DNA of 64,000 bases from Curtobacterium sp. 9128 (lineage in GTDB: Bacteria; Actinomycetota; Actinomycetes; Actinomycetales; Microbacteriaceae), in the NCBI RefSeq assembly GCF_007673775.1, contig NZ_VEAF01000004.1:487133-551132 (forward strand). Reading direction: 5' to 3'. Below, piece by piece: positions 28,808 through 36,881 of this stretch. How positions within the stretch are numbered: the first letter of the stretch is position 1; the number at the start of each line of letters is the position of its first letter. A model generated the notes under the pieces. It was not told the origin of the DNA, searched no databases, and saw only the letters and a list, made by a program, of their open reading frames with translations. The position numbers and the translations under genes were made by a program.

Positions 28808-31069
28808 ATGACGGTTCAGCAATCGCCGGGCGACACGGCCGATGATCCGATCGAGACACCGGCACGACGGCAGTACGGGCCACTGCCGGCGCCGTTGATC
28901 GCGTGGAGCGGCGGGCGTGCCGCACTGGCGCTCGTCCTCCCGGTCGGCGTCGGACTGCTCCTGGCGGGGACCGTGACGATCGTCGGTGTCGTCGTCGGCG
29001 GCCATGTCGTGGTCGCGAACGGCACCTTCACCGAGGTCGAGCCCTTCGGAGTCTCGGTGGTCGCGTTCCTCGGGGGTCTGGTCGTCGCGGCACTGGGGTT
29101 CGGATTCGGCGTCACGGCCGCGACCGCCGTCGTGATCGCCACGGCCGACGACGCGGTGCTCCGTCCTGGTCGGGCCTGGCGGTGGGCGCTCGGACGGCGG
29201 CGACTCGTCGCCGGAGCCGCGTCGTCCGCGGTGCTGGCGGTGCTCCTGGTGACAGCGGTGGCCCGGGCATGGCACGCCGACGAACCGGTCCTCGTCACGG
29301 TGACCGTGGGGCTGTCGGTCGTCGGGCTCGTGGTCGCAGCGCCGCTGCTGCTCGGCTGGGTGTCGCTCGTCGCCGGCGTACCGCGAGCCGAGGCGCTGCG
29401 CCGTGCCTGGGGCGCCGGCCGCTCGGTCGTCCGCGGGGGACTGGAGGTGACGGCGACGCCCCGCCGGGCACTCGTCGGAGTCAGCGCACTCGTGCTGGGG
29501 GTCGGCGTCGGGATCTGGCTGCTGCTGCGGCTCATGCCGGCTTCGGTGCTCCGCAGCAGCTCGATCCTGGCGTGGTGGTGCGCCATCGGGACCGTTGTCG
29601 TGCTGATGGTCGTCGCCGTCGCTGCGCGAGGAGCCGCGGTACGGGGTGAGCGGGGGCGGCTCCGGCCGCCGGTGCTCTCCCCGGAGACCGCCGACCGACG
29701 GCCAGGACGCACGGGCGTCGCAGCGTTCGAGGTGCTGCTCGTGCCGGCGTTGGCGTTCGCCGGGGTCGTCTCGAGCAACCCAGCCGGTCTGGTGCAGTAC
29801 ACCGTGGCGTCGGTCGACGAGGGCTCGTTGGAGCAGGCGGACGTCGCGGACGTCACGGGCAGGACGGTCGTCTCGAGCATCGACCACGGGCCCCCGACCG
29901 TCGTGCGCGCGTGCCGGGCGGCGTCGTGCGGAACGGCGTTCGCGGTGTCCAGGCCATCGCTCGGGTCCGCGATCGGCGCTGCGGGTGACGGCGGCCTGCT
30001 CACCGCGCACTGGACGGTGCGCTCCGCGGGGGACACTGCACGGCGGTACGAGCTCGACGTCGTGCACTCTCGGCCGGATCAACTCGAGCCGGAACCCGGA
30101 CCGAGAGCCAGCTGGTGGCCGACGGGGAGGCGCGCGAAGTCGATGCCCCTCGAGACCGCCGCCGCCGACGAGCTCCCGGCGGGGCGACGGACGACAGTCG
30201 CGGCCATCGACGTCGCCGACCTCGACCAGAGCAGTTACGGGGTGACCGCCGTGGCCATCGCCGCTCGGGGAGACTGGCCCGTGGTGGTCGGGATCGCACG
30301 GGGTGGCGAACGGGACGCTCGGTCGCACCTGTTCACCGTGTTCTGCGGCGAGCCGTCGTGCGTGCGCCACACGGTCCGTGAGGAGGCGCTCGCCTGGATC
30401 CCGCCGTTCGACGACCACGCGCTGGACGCCGCGGTGATGAGCGACGGGACGGCCGCGGCGGTGCTGCGGTCGAGGACGGATCCGCGGTTGCCGGAGCTCT
30501 CCCCGCTCCGGCTGGTCTCGTCGCACCCTGACCGAGGTCGGACGACCGTCCGCGACGTCGCGAGCGCACTCCCGCCCGGGGAGTCCACGGAGTGGTACCG
30601 GGACGACACCGATGCCCGGGTGGCCGCCGGCAGCGACGGGAACCCGGTCGTGCTCGCCCGGTCGAGCGGAACCGCGGCGTACCGGATGACGTTCTGTGCC
30701 GATGTGCCGTGCTCGTCCTCGTCCTCGACGCACCGGGACGTCGCTGCGCAGGCGACGGCGGACGTGCCGACGGCGTTCGTCATCGATCGTTCAGGTCGCC
30801 CGCTCCTCGCCGTCCGGGACGACCGGCGGGGCACCGTGGGGCTGGTGTCCTGCCGTGACGCCCGATGCGTCGAGCACGACCAGACGACCATCGCCCGGTC
30901 AGCTCGTCCGGGAACGATCCAGGAAGGCGGCGGCGCGCTGGCCATGCGACTCACCGCAGACGGCCTCCCGATGCTGGCAGTCGCCGCCGTGCCGGCCGAG
31001 CGGGACTCCCGCGAGGAGACACAAGGGTTCGTGATCCGCTGCGACCGGGCTCGATGTGGTGCGCCGTGA
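28808..31069 (+). CDS. Membrane-anchored protein with repeated C-x4-C extracytoplasmic units
   Basis: A 753-residue protein. Residues 30 to about 300 hold six or more hydrophobic helices; the remaining 450 are extracytoplasmic. This part repeats a unit of about 60-90 residues in which DGxP-like turns and a hydrophobic strand lead to a C-x4-C pair: CRAASC, CGEPSC, CADVPC, CRDARC and CDRARC. The pattern recalls beta-propeller repeats ending in Cys pairs seen in surface proteins of other bacteria, so disulfide-closed blades are plausible. AGGGGG precedes the ATG at 28808 (28778 is an upstream alternative). It is coupled to the next gene by a GTGA overlap. Function unknown. Confidence 0.75.
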   Translation: MTVQQSPGDTADDPIETPARRQYGPLPAPLIAWSGGRAALALVLPVGVGLLLAGTVTIVGVVVGGHVVVANGTFTEVEPFGVSVVAFLGGLVVAALGFGFGVTAATAVVIATADDAVLRPGRAWRWALGRRRLVAGAASSAVLAVLLVTAVARAWHADEPVLVTVTVGLSVVGLVVAAPLLLGWVSLVAGVPRAEALRRAWGAGRSVVRGGLEVTATPRRALVGVSALVLGVGVGIWLLLRLMPASVLRSSSILAWWCAIGTVVVLMVVAVAARGAAVRGERGRLRPPVLSPETADRRPGRTGVAAFEVLLVPALAFAGVVSSNPAGLVQYTVASVDEGSLEQADVADVTGRTVVSSIDHGPPTVVRACRAASCGTAFAVSRPSLGSAIGAAGDGGLLTAHWTVRSAGDTARRYELDVVHSRPDQLEPEPGPRASWWPTGRRAKSMPLETAAADELPAGRRTTVAAIDVADLDQSSYGVTAVAIAARGDWPVVVGIARGGERDARSHLFTVFCGEPSCVRHTVREEALAWIPPFDDHALDAAVMSDGTAAAVLRSRTDPRLPELSPLRLVSSHPDRGRTTVRDVASALPPGESTEWYRDDTDARVAAGSDGNPVVLARSSGTAAYRMTFCADVPCSSSSSTHRDVAAQATADVPTAFVIDRSGRPLLAVRDDRRGTVGLVSCRDARCVEHDQTTIARSARPGTIQEGGGALAMRLTADGLPMLAVAAVPAERDSREETQGFVIRCDRARCGAP

Positions 31070-31698
31070 CCGTGCCGCCGCCGGAACACGGACGACGACC
31101 CTCGGCAGCGGCCTGGCCGATCTGGATCGTGTTCGCAGCGCTCCTGATCCCGGGGGTCGTCGGGGTGTGGTGCTCGGGCGTCCTCGCGGAGGCCGACCAA
31201 CGCCTGGCAGCGCGCGAACGCGGAGCTGCCGGCCGGAGCGAGGTCGTCGTCGGTGCGCTCGTCGACGCGGACACGACGTCCGGCATGCCGCGGTCGACAC
31301 CGATCTACCTCCTCCGTGTCCCTGCCGCGCCCGGGGAGTCCGAGCAGGTCCTCCGCGCCACCGGCCCGTCGTCGTGGGGCTTTCCGCCGTCGTCGGACCA
31401 TCCGTCGCGTCGAGCGTTCCTGGTCATCGTCGACCATGGCGGAGCGAGGGTGATCGCCGACGGCCCCGTCGGCACCGTCCGTGCCCCGACCGCCGAGTCG
31501 GCGGCCCGTGCCGAAGCCGCGGCGCGGAGCAGCGCGGTCGTGGCCGTCGCGAGCCGGATCGTCGTGCCGGTCGTGCTCGTGAGCCTCCTCACGGTGGCGA
31601 TCGTCCGTACCGCGCGCCGAGTGGTTGCGCGTCGGACCGTGCAGCGGCGTCGAACCGCCGAGCTCCGGGCCCGATGGGGTCCACCCCGCGGAGACTGA
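31066..31698 (+). CDS. Two-helix membrane protein coupled to the C-x4-C protein
   Basis: A 210-residue protein with a transmembrane helix at about 15-38, an extracytoplasmic stretch of about 110 residues with YLLRVPAAPGESEQVL and AFLVIVDHGGARVIADGP, a second helix near 158-180 and an Arg-rich cytosolic tail. The layout resembles DUF3592-like proteins, but I cannot confirm the family. The GTG start overlaps the previous stop (GTGA); an ATG at 31054 is an alternative. Probably works with the upstream membrane protein. Confidence 0.75.
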   Translation: MTVPPPEHGRRPSAAAWPIWIVFAALLIPGVVGVWCSGVLAEADQRLAARERGAAGRSEVVVGALVDADTTSGMPRSTPIYLLRVPAAPGESEQVLRATGPSSWGFPPSSDHPSRRAFLVIVDHGGARVIADGPVGTVRAPTAESAARAEAAARSSAVVAVASRIVVPVVLVSLLTVAIVRTARRVVARRTVQRRRTAELRARWGPPRGD

Positions 31699-31702
31699 GT
31701 CC

Positions 31703-31818
31703 GCCACGTCCTGTCCGCAGCGACGGAGATCGCCACGTCCGGCCCGCAGCGACTGAGAGCGCCACGTCCTGCCCGCAGCGACGGAGATCGCCACGTCCGG
31801 CCCGCAGCGACGGAGATC
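31703..31818. repeat. Four tandem copies of a 29-base unit
   Basis: Four consecutive 29-base units, each beginning GCCACGTCC and carrying CCGCAGCGAC near the end, differ from each other at one to four positions. They fill the gap between convergent genes, and the last copy runs into the stop codon of the phosphotransferase gene. Confidence 0.9.
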
Positions 31819-32800
31819 ACCGCGTTCCCGGCCGGGCCTCGGCTGCCACTAACTCGTCCGCTGCAGCTCCCCACCCGTGCGGGTCGTCACCCGGCGGCAC
31901 GAGTGCAAGCGCGTACCAGAGCACCTGGATCCGCCACCAGGCCAGCTCCGCCTCGGTCAGCCCACGCACCGTCTGGTACCCCTCGAGGAGCGCTCCGTGC
32001 ACCGCGGTGGACACCGGTGCCCACTCACGGAACATCGTGCCGAGCAGCACGGCCGACCGCGCGAGTTCGCCCACCGTGCTGTCGACCCGGATCTCCTCGA
32101 GGTCGAGGACACCGGTGACCTCGTCGCCCGCCATGAGCACGTTCGCCGCCCGGAAGTCCCCGTGCACGACCTGCCGCTCGTCCGGCTCCGGTGGTGCGGC
32201 GTCGAGGAGGTCCTGCAGCACGGTGCGGGCACGCGGTGTCAGGGAGGCCGGGTCGGTGGCGATCCACGCGGCGATCTGCGAGGACGCGGACGCCGGCCGG
32301 CCGAGCGTGGCCTCGACGTGGGCCCGCTCCGGCCAGCTGCGCATCGCGGCGTGCAACCGGGCGAGAGCGCTGCCGGCGGAGCGGACCTGGCGGAGGTCGC
32401 CGACGTCGAGCCACGTCCCCGACACGACCCGCTGCAGCCCGGCGGACACGCCGTCGTCCTCGACCTGGACCCGGCCGTCGCGTGCCGGGATCGGTGCGGA
32501 GACGGGCAGACCGCGCGTGCCGAGCCATGCGGCGAGGGCGGCGACGGACCCGAGGCGCGCGAAGCGTTCCGGCGCGACCGACCACTTCAGCAGGAGGTGC
32601 TCGCCCGCGGCGGAACGGACCCACGCCAGCGCGTTGCGGTCGCTCATCACGATGCGGTCGCATGCGGCGACGGCGATGCCCCAGTGCCGCTCGAGCATGC
32701 CGGAGACCCACGCGGACGCCGCGTCGAGGTCCGCGAGACCGAACCGGTCACGGAGGACCCCGTCGGGCTCGTCCTGCTCCCAGAGCATCTGCAGCGTCAT
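31817..32800 (-). CDS. APH family phosphotransferase
   Basis: A 327-residue kinase-like protein of the aminoglycoside/choline phosphotransferase fold. Catalytic marks are VVHGDFRAANVLM with His213, Asp215 and Asn220, then VLDLEE with Asp233 for metal binding; RNALAWVRSAAGEHLLLKWSV near 55-75 contains the ATP-binding lysine. The substrate is unknown and nothing points to antibiotic resistance. It is divergent from the XRE regulator gene; its stop codon lies in the tandem repeat array. Confidence 0.88.
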   Translation of the reverse strand: MTLQMLWEQDEPDGVLRDRFGLADLDAASAWVSGMLERHWGIAVAACDRIVMSDRNALAWVRSAAGEHLLLKWSVAPERFARLGSVAALAAWLGTRGLPVSAPIPARDGRVQVEDDGVSAGLQRVVSGTWLDVGDLRQVRSAGSALARLHAAMRSWPERAHVEATLGRPASASSQIAAWIATDPASLTPRARTVLQDLLDAAPPEPDERQVVHGDFRAANVLMAGDEVTGVLDLEEIRVDSTVGELARSAVLLGTMFREWAPVSTAVHGALLEGYQTVRGLTEAELAWWRIQVLWYALALVPPGDDPHGWGAAADELVAAEARPGTR

Positions 32801-32882
32801 CGCCGTCCCCCGTCTGCCGAACCGTCGGCGTTCCGAGGGACAGGGTAAGCTCGGTCAGGTCAGTCGGGGGGAGTCGGGAACC

Positions 32883-33323
32883 ATGATCACCAGGGAGCCC
32901 AGGGGTGGAGCGCTCGACGCTGCCGAGCTCGCGCGCCGCCTCAACCTGCTGCTCGACTTCGAGGAGTCCCAGCGCGGTGCACCCGTGCCGTTCTCCGCGA
33001 TCGAGGACCACATCGCAGCCCGCGGCGGCTCGCTCTCGCGTGCGAAGTGGACCTACATGCTCTCGGGCGACGGTCGTCGCAACCGCGACACCGAGCTCCT
33101 GCAGCTCCTCGCCGACTTCTTCGAGGTCGACGAGCGCTTCCTGCTCGAGGACAGCGAGATCCCGGAGCGCATCGGCGCGCAGCTCGCCCTCGTCCGCTCG
33201 CTCCGCTCGGCGCGGGTCAGCGGCTTCGCTGCCCGCACCTTCCCCGGCGAGCTCTCGCCCGAAGCCCTCCGCCGGATCGCTGCGGTGATCGAGGAGGAGT
33301 CGCAGCGCGGGATCCTGCCGTGA
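32883..33323 (+). CDS. XRE/EspR-like transcriptional regulator
   Basis: A 146-residue regulator. Residues 13-90 (ELARRLNLLLDFEESQRG, then SLSRAKWTYMLSGDGRRNRDTELLQLLADFFEV) resemble the helix-turn-helix domain of the EspR/XRE type in which a long N-terminal arm precedes the motif, and the C-terminal 50 residues form a helical dimerisation region. It is followed by an ImmA/IrrE protease gene through a GTGA overlap, the classic pairing of repressor and anti-repressor protease. TAAGCT at 32846-32851 may be its -10, and GGGGGGAG lies near the start. Confidence 0.85.
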   Translation: MITREPRGGALDAAELARRLNLLLDFEESQRGAPVPFSAIEDHIAARGGSLSRAKWTYMLSGDGRRNRDTELLQLLADFFEVDERFLLEDSEIPERIGAQLALVRSLRSARVSGFAARTFPGELSPEALRRIAAVIEEESQRGILP

Positions 33324-33781
33324 CGGCCGCACGGATCGAGGCGTTCTGGACCCGCGGCGTCGCCGAGGGCTGGTCGGACGTCGACCAGGCCGTCGCCGCC
33401 GCGTCCGAGCTGGTCGGCAAGCCCGTCGTGGTCCGCGAAGAAGCGTTCCTGGCGGCCGAACCCGTCTGCGGCTTCGTCGCGACGCTCGAGCACCAGCACC
33501 TCATCATGATCTCGCCGACGCCCTCCCGGACCTTCCGGGCGTTCGTGATCGGCCACGAGCTCGGGCACGTCCTGCACGCGCACCACGAGGCGTCGGCGCA
33601 GTCGGCCTACATCCGCGACGTCATCCCGGACCTGCCGGAGTACAAGGTCGAGCGTGCGATGGCCCGTGGCCTGTTCGAGAACGCCTACGAGCGCGAGGCC
33701 GAGCTCTTCGCGGACCGGCTCGCGCAGCTCATCCGCGACCACCGCACCCGGCCGAGCGCGTTCCGCGGGGTCTTCGGGTGA
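33320..33781 (+). CDS. ImmA/IrrE family metallo-endopeptidase
   Basis: A 153-residue zinc protease with HELGH at residues 79-83 and a downstream glutamate segment EREAELFADRLA at about 124-135 that supplies the third ligand. ImmA/IrrE enzymes cleave paired XRE repressors after a stress signal, and the upstream XRE gene overlaps by four bases. GTG start. The next gene encodes a 7-TM protein, so the trio may sense a membrane or small-molecule signal (inference). Confidence 0.9.
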   Translation: MTAARIEAFWTRGVAEGWSDVDQAVAAASELVGKPVVVREEAFLAAEPVCGFVATLEHQHLIMISPTPSRTFRAFVIGHELGHVLHAHHEASAQSAYIRDVIPDLPEYKVERAMARGLFENAYEREAELFADRLAQLIRDHRTRPSAFRGVFG

Positions 33782-33794
33782 CCGGGAGCGCCCG

Positions 33795-34721
33795 GTGATC
33801 CTGTCCGTCGTCCAGGCCGTCCTGCTCGTCGTCGGCGCCGTCGCGCTGTTCGTGCTGCAGCGGGGACAGGACCGCACGCTCGCCGTGACGTTCCTGTTCT
33901 TCTGCGCGACGATCGTCACGAACGTCGACCCGCTCTACCGGTGGCTCGACCCCCTGGCCGGCGGGGTGAACGTCGTGACGGTGGTGAGTGACTGCCTGAT
34001 GATCGCCGGGACGAGCACGCTGCTCTGGGGCGTCGCGAAGGCCGTCGGCGCTGCGAGTGTGTGGCTGCGGAACGCCATCGTCATCGCCTGCACCGTTGTC
34101 GGCATCGTGGTCGTCGCGGCGTTCGTCGTGCTCGACAAACCGGCCACCACGACGACGTTCATGCTCGTCGCCGGCGACCAGCCGGCCGCAGCGGTCTACT
34201 CGATCGCGCAGACGGTCTACCTCGGGGTCGCGCTCGGGGCCACCGGACTCATCTGCGTGCTCCGCGTGCGGGAGGCCCGGACCCGCACCGACCTCGTCGG
34301 CCTCTGGGTGCTCGTCCTCGGTGGGGTGCTCGGCGTCGTCCGGATGGTCGTCGTCGTGGTGATGGACCTCGCGCACGTGCTCGGACACGTCGACGTGACG
34401 CACGCGCTCGCGCTGCCCTACGACGTGACGACACCGGGGGCGGTGCTCTGCGTGGCGTCCGGGATGCTGCTGCTCGTGATCGGTCACCGGATCGCCCGGG
34501 CACGGCGCTCCCGCGCGGTCGTCCAGGCGATCCGGGCGATCCAGCCCCTGCACGCGCGGATGGGCACCGACAACGAGTACCCGGCGACGACGGACCCCGC
34601 GACGCTGCTGAGCCGGCTCATCGTCGAGGTGAACGACGGTGTCCGCAGTGCACGCTCGACCCTGGACGACGAGGAGCGAGCCGTCCTCGCCCGCGCGGAG
34701 GCCGCGCTCGATGTCGGCTGA
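33795..34721 (+). CDS. 7-TM membrane protein of the XRE-ImmA operon
   Basis: A 308-residue protein with seven predicted helices between residues 1 and 235 and a cytosolic C-terminal tail of about 70 residues (RARRSRAVVQAIRAIQPLHARM and DPATLLSRLIVEVNDGVRSAR). The layout resembles actinobacterial MAB_1171c-like proteins that also occur beside XRE and ImmA/IrrE genes; I am not certain of that match. GTG start 13 bases after the protease stop, with GGGAG in the gap. It overlaps the hydrolase gene by 11 bases. Confidence 0.8.
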   Translation: MILSVVQAVLLVVGAVALFVLQRGQDRTLAVTFLFFCATIVTNVDPLYRWLDPLAGGVNVVTVVSDCLMIAGTSTLLWGVAKAVGAASVWLRNAIVIACTVVGIVVVAAFVVLDKPATTTTFMLVAGDQPAAAVYSIAQTVYLGVALGATGLICVLRVREARTRTDLVGLWVLVLGGVLGVVRMVVVVVMDLAHVLGHVDVTHALALPYDVTTPGAVLCVASGMLLLVIGHRIARARRSRAVVQAIRAIQPLHARMGTDNEYPATTDPATLLSRLIVEVNDGVRSARSTLDDEERAVLARAEAALDVG

Positions 34722-35592
34722 CCGTCGGCGCGGGGGAGTTCCGGCCGTGCGGGCGGCGGCAGCGCTGGGCGTCACGGCGCTGGCGCTGACCGGCGCGGGT
34801 GTCGCGGTGTCGTCGTATGTTGCGCGGCGCGCAGCGGCGCTGGTCGAGTCGCCCGCGTTCGACGCGGACCCCGGCCTCGAACGGGTCACGCTGCCGGCCT
34901 CGGACCTCCCCGGTTGGGTCGGGTCCGCCGGCGGTGCGGGGGACCGCTGGGCGTTGTTCCTCCCCGGCCTCGGGTCCCACCCGCTCCGGCACCAGGACCT
35001 CGCGTCGACGTTCCGGGAGCGCGGGTGGACCTGCCTGTTCGCCGCGCACTCGGCGCGGTGGCCGGCCCGGCGACACGCGTTCGGTGTGCCCGAGTCCACC
35101 GAGGCGGTCGCGTGGATCCGGTACGCGGCTGCGCACGGTGCGCGCGAGGTCGTGCTGCTCGGCTGGTCCTTCGGCGCGGCGCTCTGGCTCCGTGCGCTGA
35201 CGGAGCCGCTCCCCGTGCGCGTCCGTGCGGTCGTGCTCACCGGTCCGCTCGTCGACTGGTCCGACACGATCGCGCACGGTGCCGGCTCCGGGTTCCTCGG
35301 CAGGGCTCTCGCACGCGGCGCCGCGACGGTCCTCGCGCTCCCCGTGCTCGCCCGCATCGCCGGGCAGCGTGCCACCCGGTCTCTCCGGCCCGCGTCGGCC
35401 CCACTGTCGGCACCGCCCCTGGTCGTCGTGCACAGTGCCGACGACCGGACCGTGCCGCTCGCCACCTCGCGTCGTCTCGTCGCGGACTGGCCTGCCGACG
35501 CGCGGCTGTACGTGGTCCACGGTGCCCGCCACGGCGCCGAACGCGACGTCGATCCCGCCGGGTGGCTCGACGCGGTCACGCCCGCCGTGTAG
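34711..35592 (+). CDS. Alpha/beta hydrolase, probably membrane-anchored
   Basis: A 293-residue hydrolase. A hydrophobic N-terminal segment (about 12-35) suggests an anchor or signal. The nucleophile Ser153 is in GWSFG, the acid is probably in VVVHSADDRTVP (about 242-253), and the His in VVHGARHGAE near 275. The oxyanion region is FLPGLGSHPLRHQ. Substrate unknown. The start lies inside the end of the 7-TM gene, so it is the fourth gene of that operon. Confidence 0.82.
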   Translation: MSADRRRGGVPAVRAAAALGVTALALTGAGVAVSSYVARRAAALVESPAFDADPGLERVTLPASDLPGWVGSAGGAGDRWALFLPGLGSHPLRHQDLASTFRERGWTCLFAAHSARWPARRHAFGVPESTEAVAWIRYAAAHGAREVVLLGWSFGAALWLRALTEPLPVRVRAVVLTGPLVDWSDTIAHGAGSGFLGRALARGAATVLALPVLARIAGQRATRSLRPASAPLSAPPLVVVHSADDRTVPLATSRRLVADWPADARLYVVHGARHGAERDVDPAGWLDAVTPAV

Positions 35593-35726
35593 GGTCTGTA
35601 GCACGTGCTACACATCGTGTGGTGCGGACCGGGTGGGACTCGGCCGCGTTGGGGGCGGCCGAGCTCCACTGCCGGGCGGCCTGGGCAGCGCATCCGGAGC
35701 CGTGCAGCCCACGGGTCAGCGCGAGC

Positions 35727-35800
35727 CCGCCACCGGCCGACACCGGTCGACACCTCGGGCCGCCACCGGCTGACACCGCGTGCCGCCACCGGCTGACACT
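35727..35800. repeat. Three direct copies of an 18-base sequence
   Basis: CCGCCACCGGCYGACACY occurs at 35727-35744, 35760-35777 and 35783-35800. The 256-base gap between the hydrolase and SCO4848-family genes contains these repeats, the promoter of the latter and nothing else clear. Confidence 0.75.
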
Positions 35801-35836
35801 GCGGGCCCGCCAGCGCGAACCCGGCACCGTTCGCCG

Positions 35837-35848
35837 TAGGATCGTCCG
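35837..35848 (+). promoter_or_regulatory. Leaderless promoter of the SCO4848-family gene
   Basis: TAGGAT at 35837-35842 followed by six bases and the GTG start at 35849. Confidence 0.6.
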
Positions 35849-36061
35849 GTGTCCGTCTTCGCCGCAGTCGTCCTGTTCGTCGGTGCCCTGTTCAACCTGA
35901 TCGCCTGGCCGCGCTTCTTCCAGCGCGTCGCGAAGGACACCAGGGCGCGGGACGCGTCGGGTCGCCCGACGACGTTCTACCGCGTGCACCTCGTGCTCCT
36001 CGTGATCGCCCTCGTCATCACCGCCGCCTCGATCGTGGCGGGCATCCTGCTGCTCGTCTGA
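35849..36061 (+). CDS. SCO4848 family membrane protein
   Basis: A 70-residue protein with two transmembrane helices (about 2-20 and 47-69) separated by a charged loop: AWPRFFQRVAKDTRARD then FYRVHLVLLVIAL. The W-x-x-F...KD...FY-x-VH arrangement is the mark of the SCO4848 family, conserved in Actinobacteria with unknown role. GTG start, leaderless. Confidence 0.85.
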   Translation: MSVFAAVVLFVGALFNLIAWPRFFQRVAKDTRARDASGRPTTFYRVHLVLLVIALVITAASIVAGILLLV

Positions 36062-36098
36062 CCAGGCCACCGCTCGGCCCGCCCTGGACGGCACCCGT

Positions 36099-36146
36099 GC
36101 CGGACGGGAGGCTCGTGGCGGCGCCGACCCGTGCCTCCCGTCCGGC
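36099..36146. terminator. Palindrome family member after the SCO4848-family gene
   Basis: The arms GCCGGACGGGAGGCTCG and CGTGCCTCCCGTCCGGC pair with one mismatch around a 14-base loop. It lies between the SCO4848-family stop and the promoter of the two-component operon. Confidence 0.75.
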
Positions 36147-36163
36147 GGTCCGCGGCACCGGGG

Positions 36164-36203
36164 CTTCAGGTGCGCTTCAGCGCCGTCCAGCAGAATGCGG
36201 GAC
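36164..36203 (+). promoter_or_regulatory. Direct-repeat operator and promoter of the two-component operon
   Basis: CTTCAG at 36164-36169 is repeated at 36175-36180 (11-base period, one helical turn), then ten bases and CAGAAT at 36191-36196 as -10, then seven bases to an in-frame GTG at 36204. The same operator precedes the PepSY gene at 38246. The arrangement equals activator sites of OmpR/PhoB-type regulators, so autoregulation is likely. Confidence 0.65.
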
Positions 36204-36881
36204 GTGCGCGTGCTGGTGGTCGACGACGAGGTCCGGCTCGCCGACGGTGTCCGCCGTGGCCTCGAGGCGGAAGGGTGGGCGGTGGACGTCGCCCACGACG
36301 GCGTCGACGGGCTCTGGCACGCTCGCGAGTTCACCTACGACGTCGTCGTGCTCGACCTGATGCTGCCCGGCATGAGCGGGTGGGCCGTGTGCGAGCAGCT
36401 CCGCGCCGATGAGAACTGGACGCCGGTCCTCATGCTCACGGCGAAGGACGGCGACTGGGACCAGGTCGAGGCCCTCGATGCCGGCGCCGACGACTACGTC
36501 ACCAAGCCGTTCTCGCACCCCGTGCTCGTGGCCCGGCTCCGCGCCCTGGTCCGTCGCGGGGCGCAGGCGCGTCCGAGCACGCTCGTGGTGGGGGACCTCG
36601 TCATCGACCCGGCGGCGAGGACGGTCGCCCGCGGTGATGCCCCGCTCGAGCTGACGAGCCGCGAGTTCGCCGTGCTGGAGTTCCTGGCGCGTCGAGCGGG
36701 ACGGGTCTGCTCGAAGCGCGAGGTGATCGAGAACGTCTGGGACGTCGACTTCGACGGCGACCCCAACATCGTCGAGGTCTACGTCGGGCACCTCCGTCGG
36801 AAGCTCGACCGACCGTTCGGGCGGAACTCGATCGAGACGGTCCGAGGCGCCGGGTACCGGTTGGTCGCCGACGATGCCTGA
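36204..36881 (+). CDS. OmpR family response regulator
   Basis: A 225-residue regulator with receiver (VVDDE at 5-9, phospho-acceptor Asp51 in VVLDLMLPGMSG, Lys in VTKPFSHPV) and a winged-helix C-terminus ending ETVRGAGYRLV. I start it at GTG 36204 because the promoter's -10 overlaps an upstream in-frame ATG at 36195 that would fall outside the transcript; that ATG would add three residues. It overlaps the kinase gene by eight bases. Its probable targets are its own promoter and that of the PepSY lipoprotein. Confidence 0.92.
   Translation: MRVLVVDDEVRLADGVRRGLEAEGWAVDVAHDGVDGLWHAREFTYDVVVLDLMLPGMSGWAVCEQLRADENWTPVLMLTAKDGDWDQVEALDAGADDYVTKPFSHPVLVARLRALVRRGAQARPSTLVVGDLVIDPAARTVARGDAPLELTSREFAVLEFLARRAGRVCSKREVIENVWDVDFDGDPNIVEVYVGHLRRKLDRPFGRNSIETVRGAGYRLVADDA

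Noticed and set aside
31703..31818. CRISPR array
   Set aside because: The units abut with no unique spacers and there are no cas genes; it is a simple tandem repeat.
31817..32800. Antibiotic resistance phosphotransferase
   Set aside because: The fold and catalytic residues fit the broad APH family, but nothing in sequence or neighbourhood points to drug modification.
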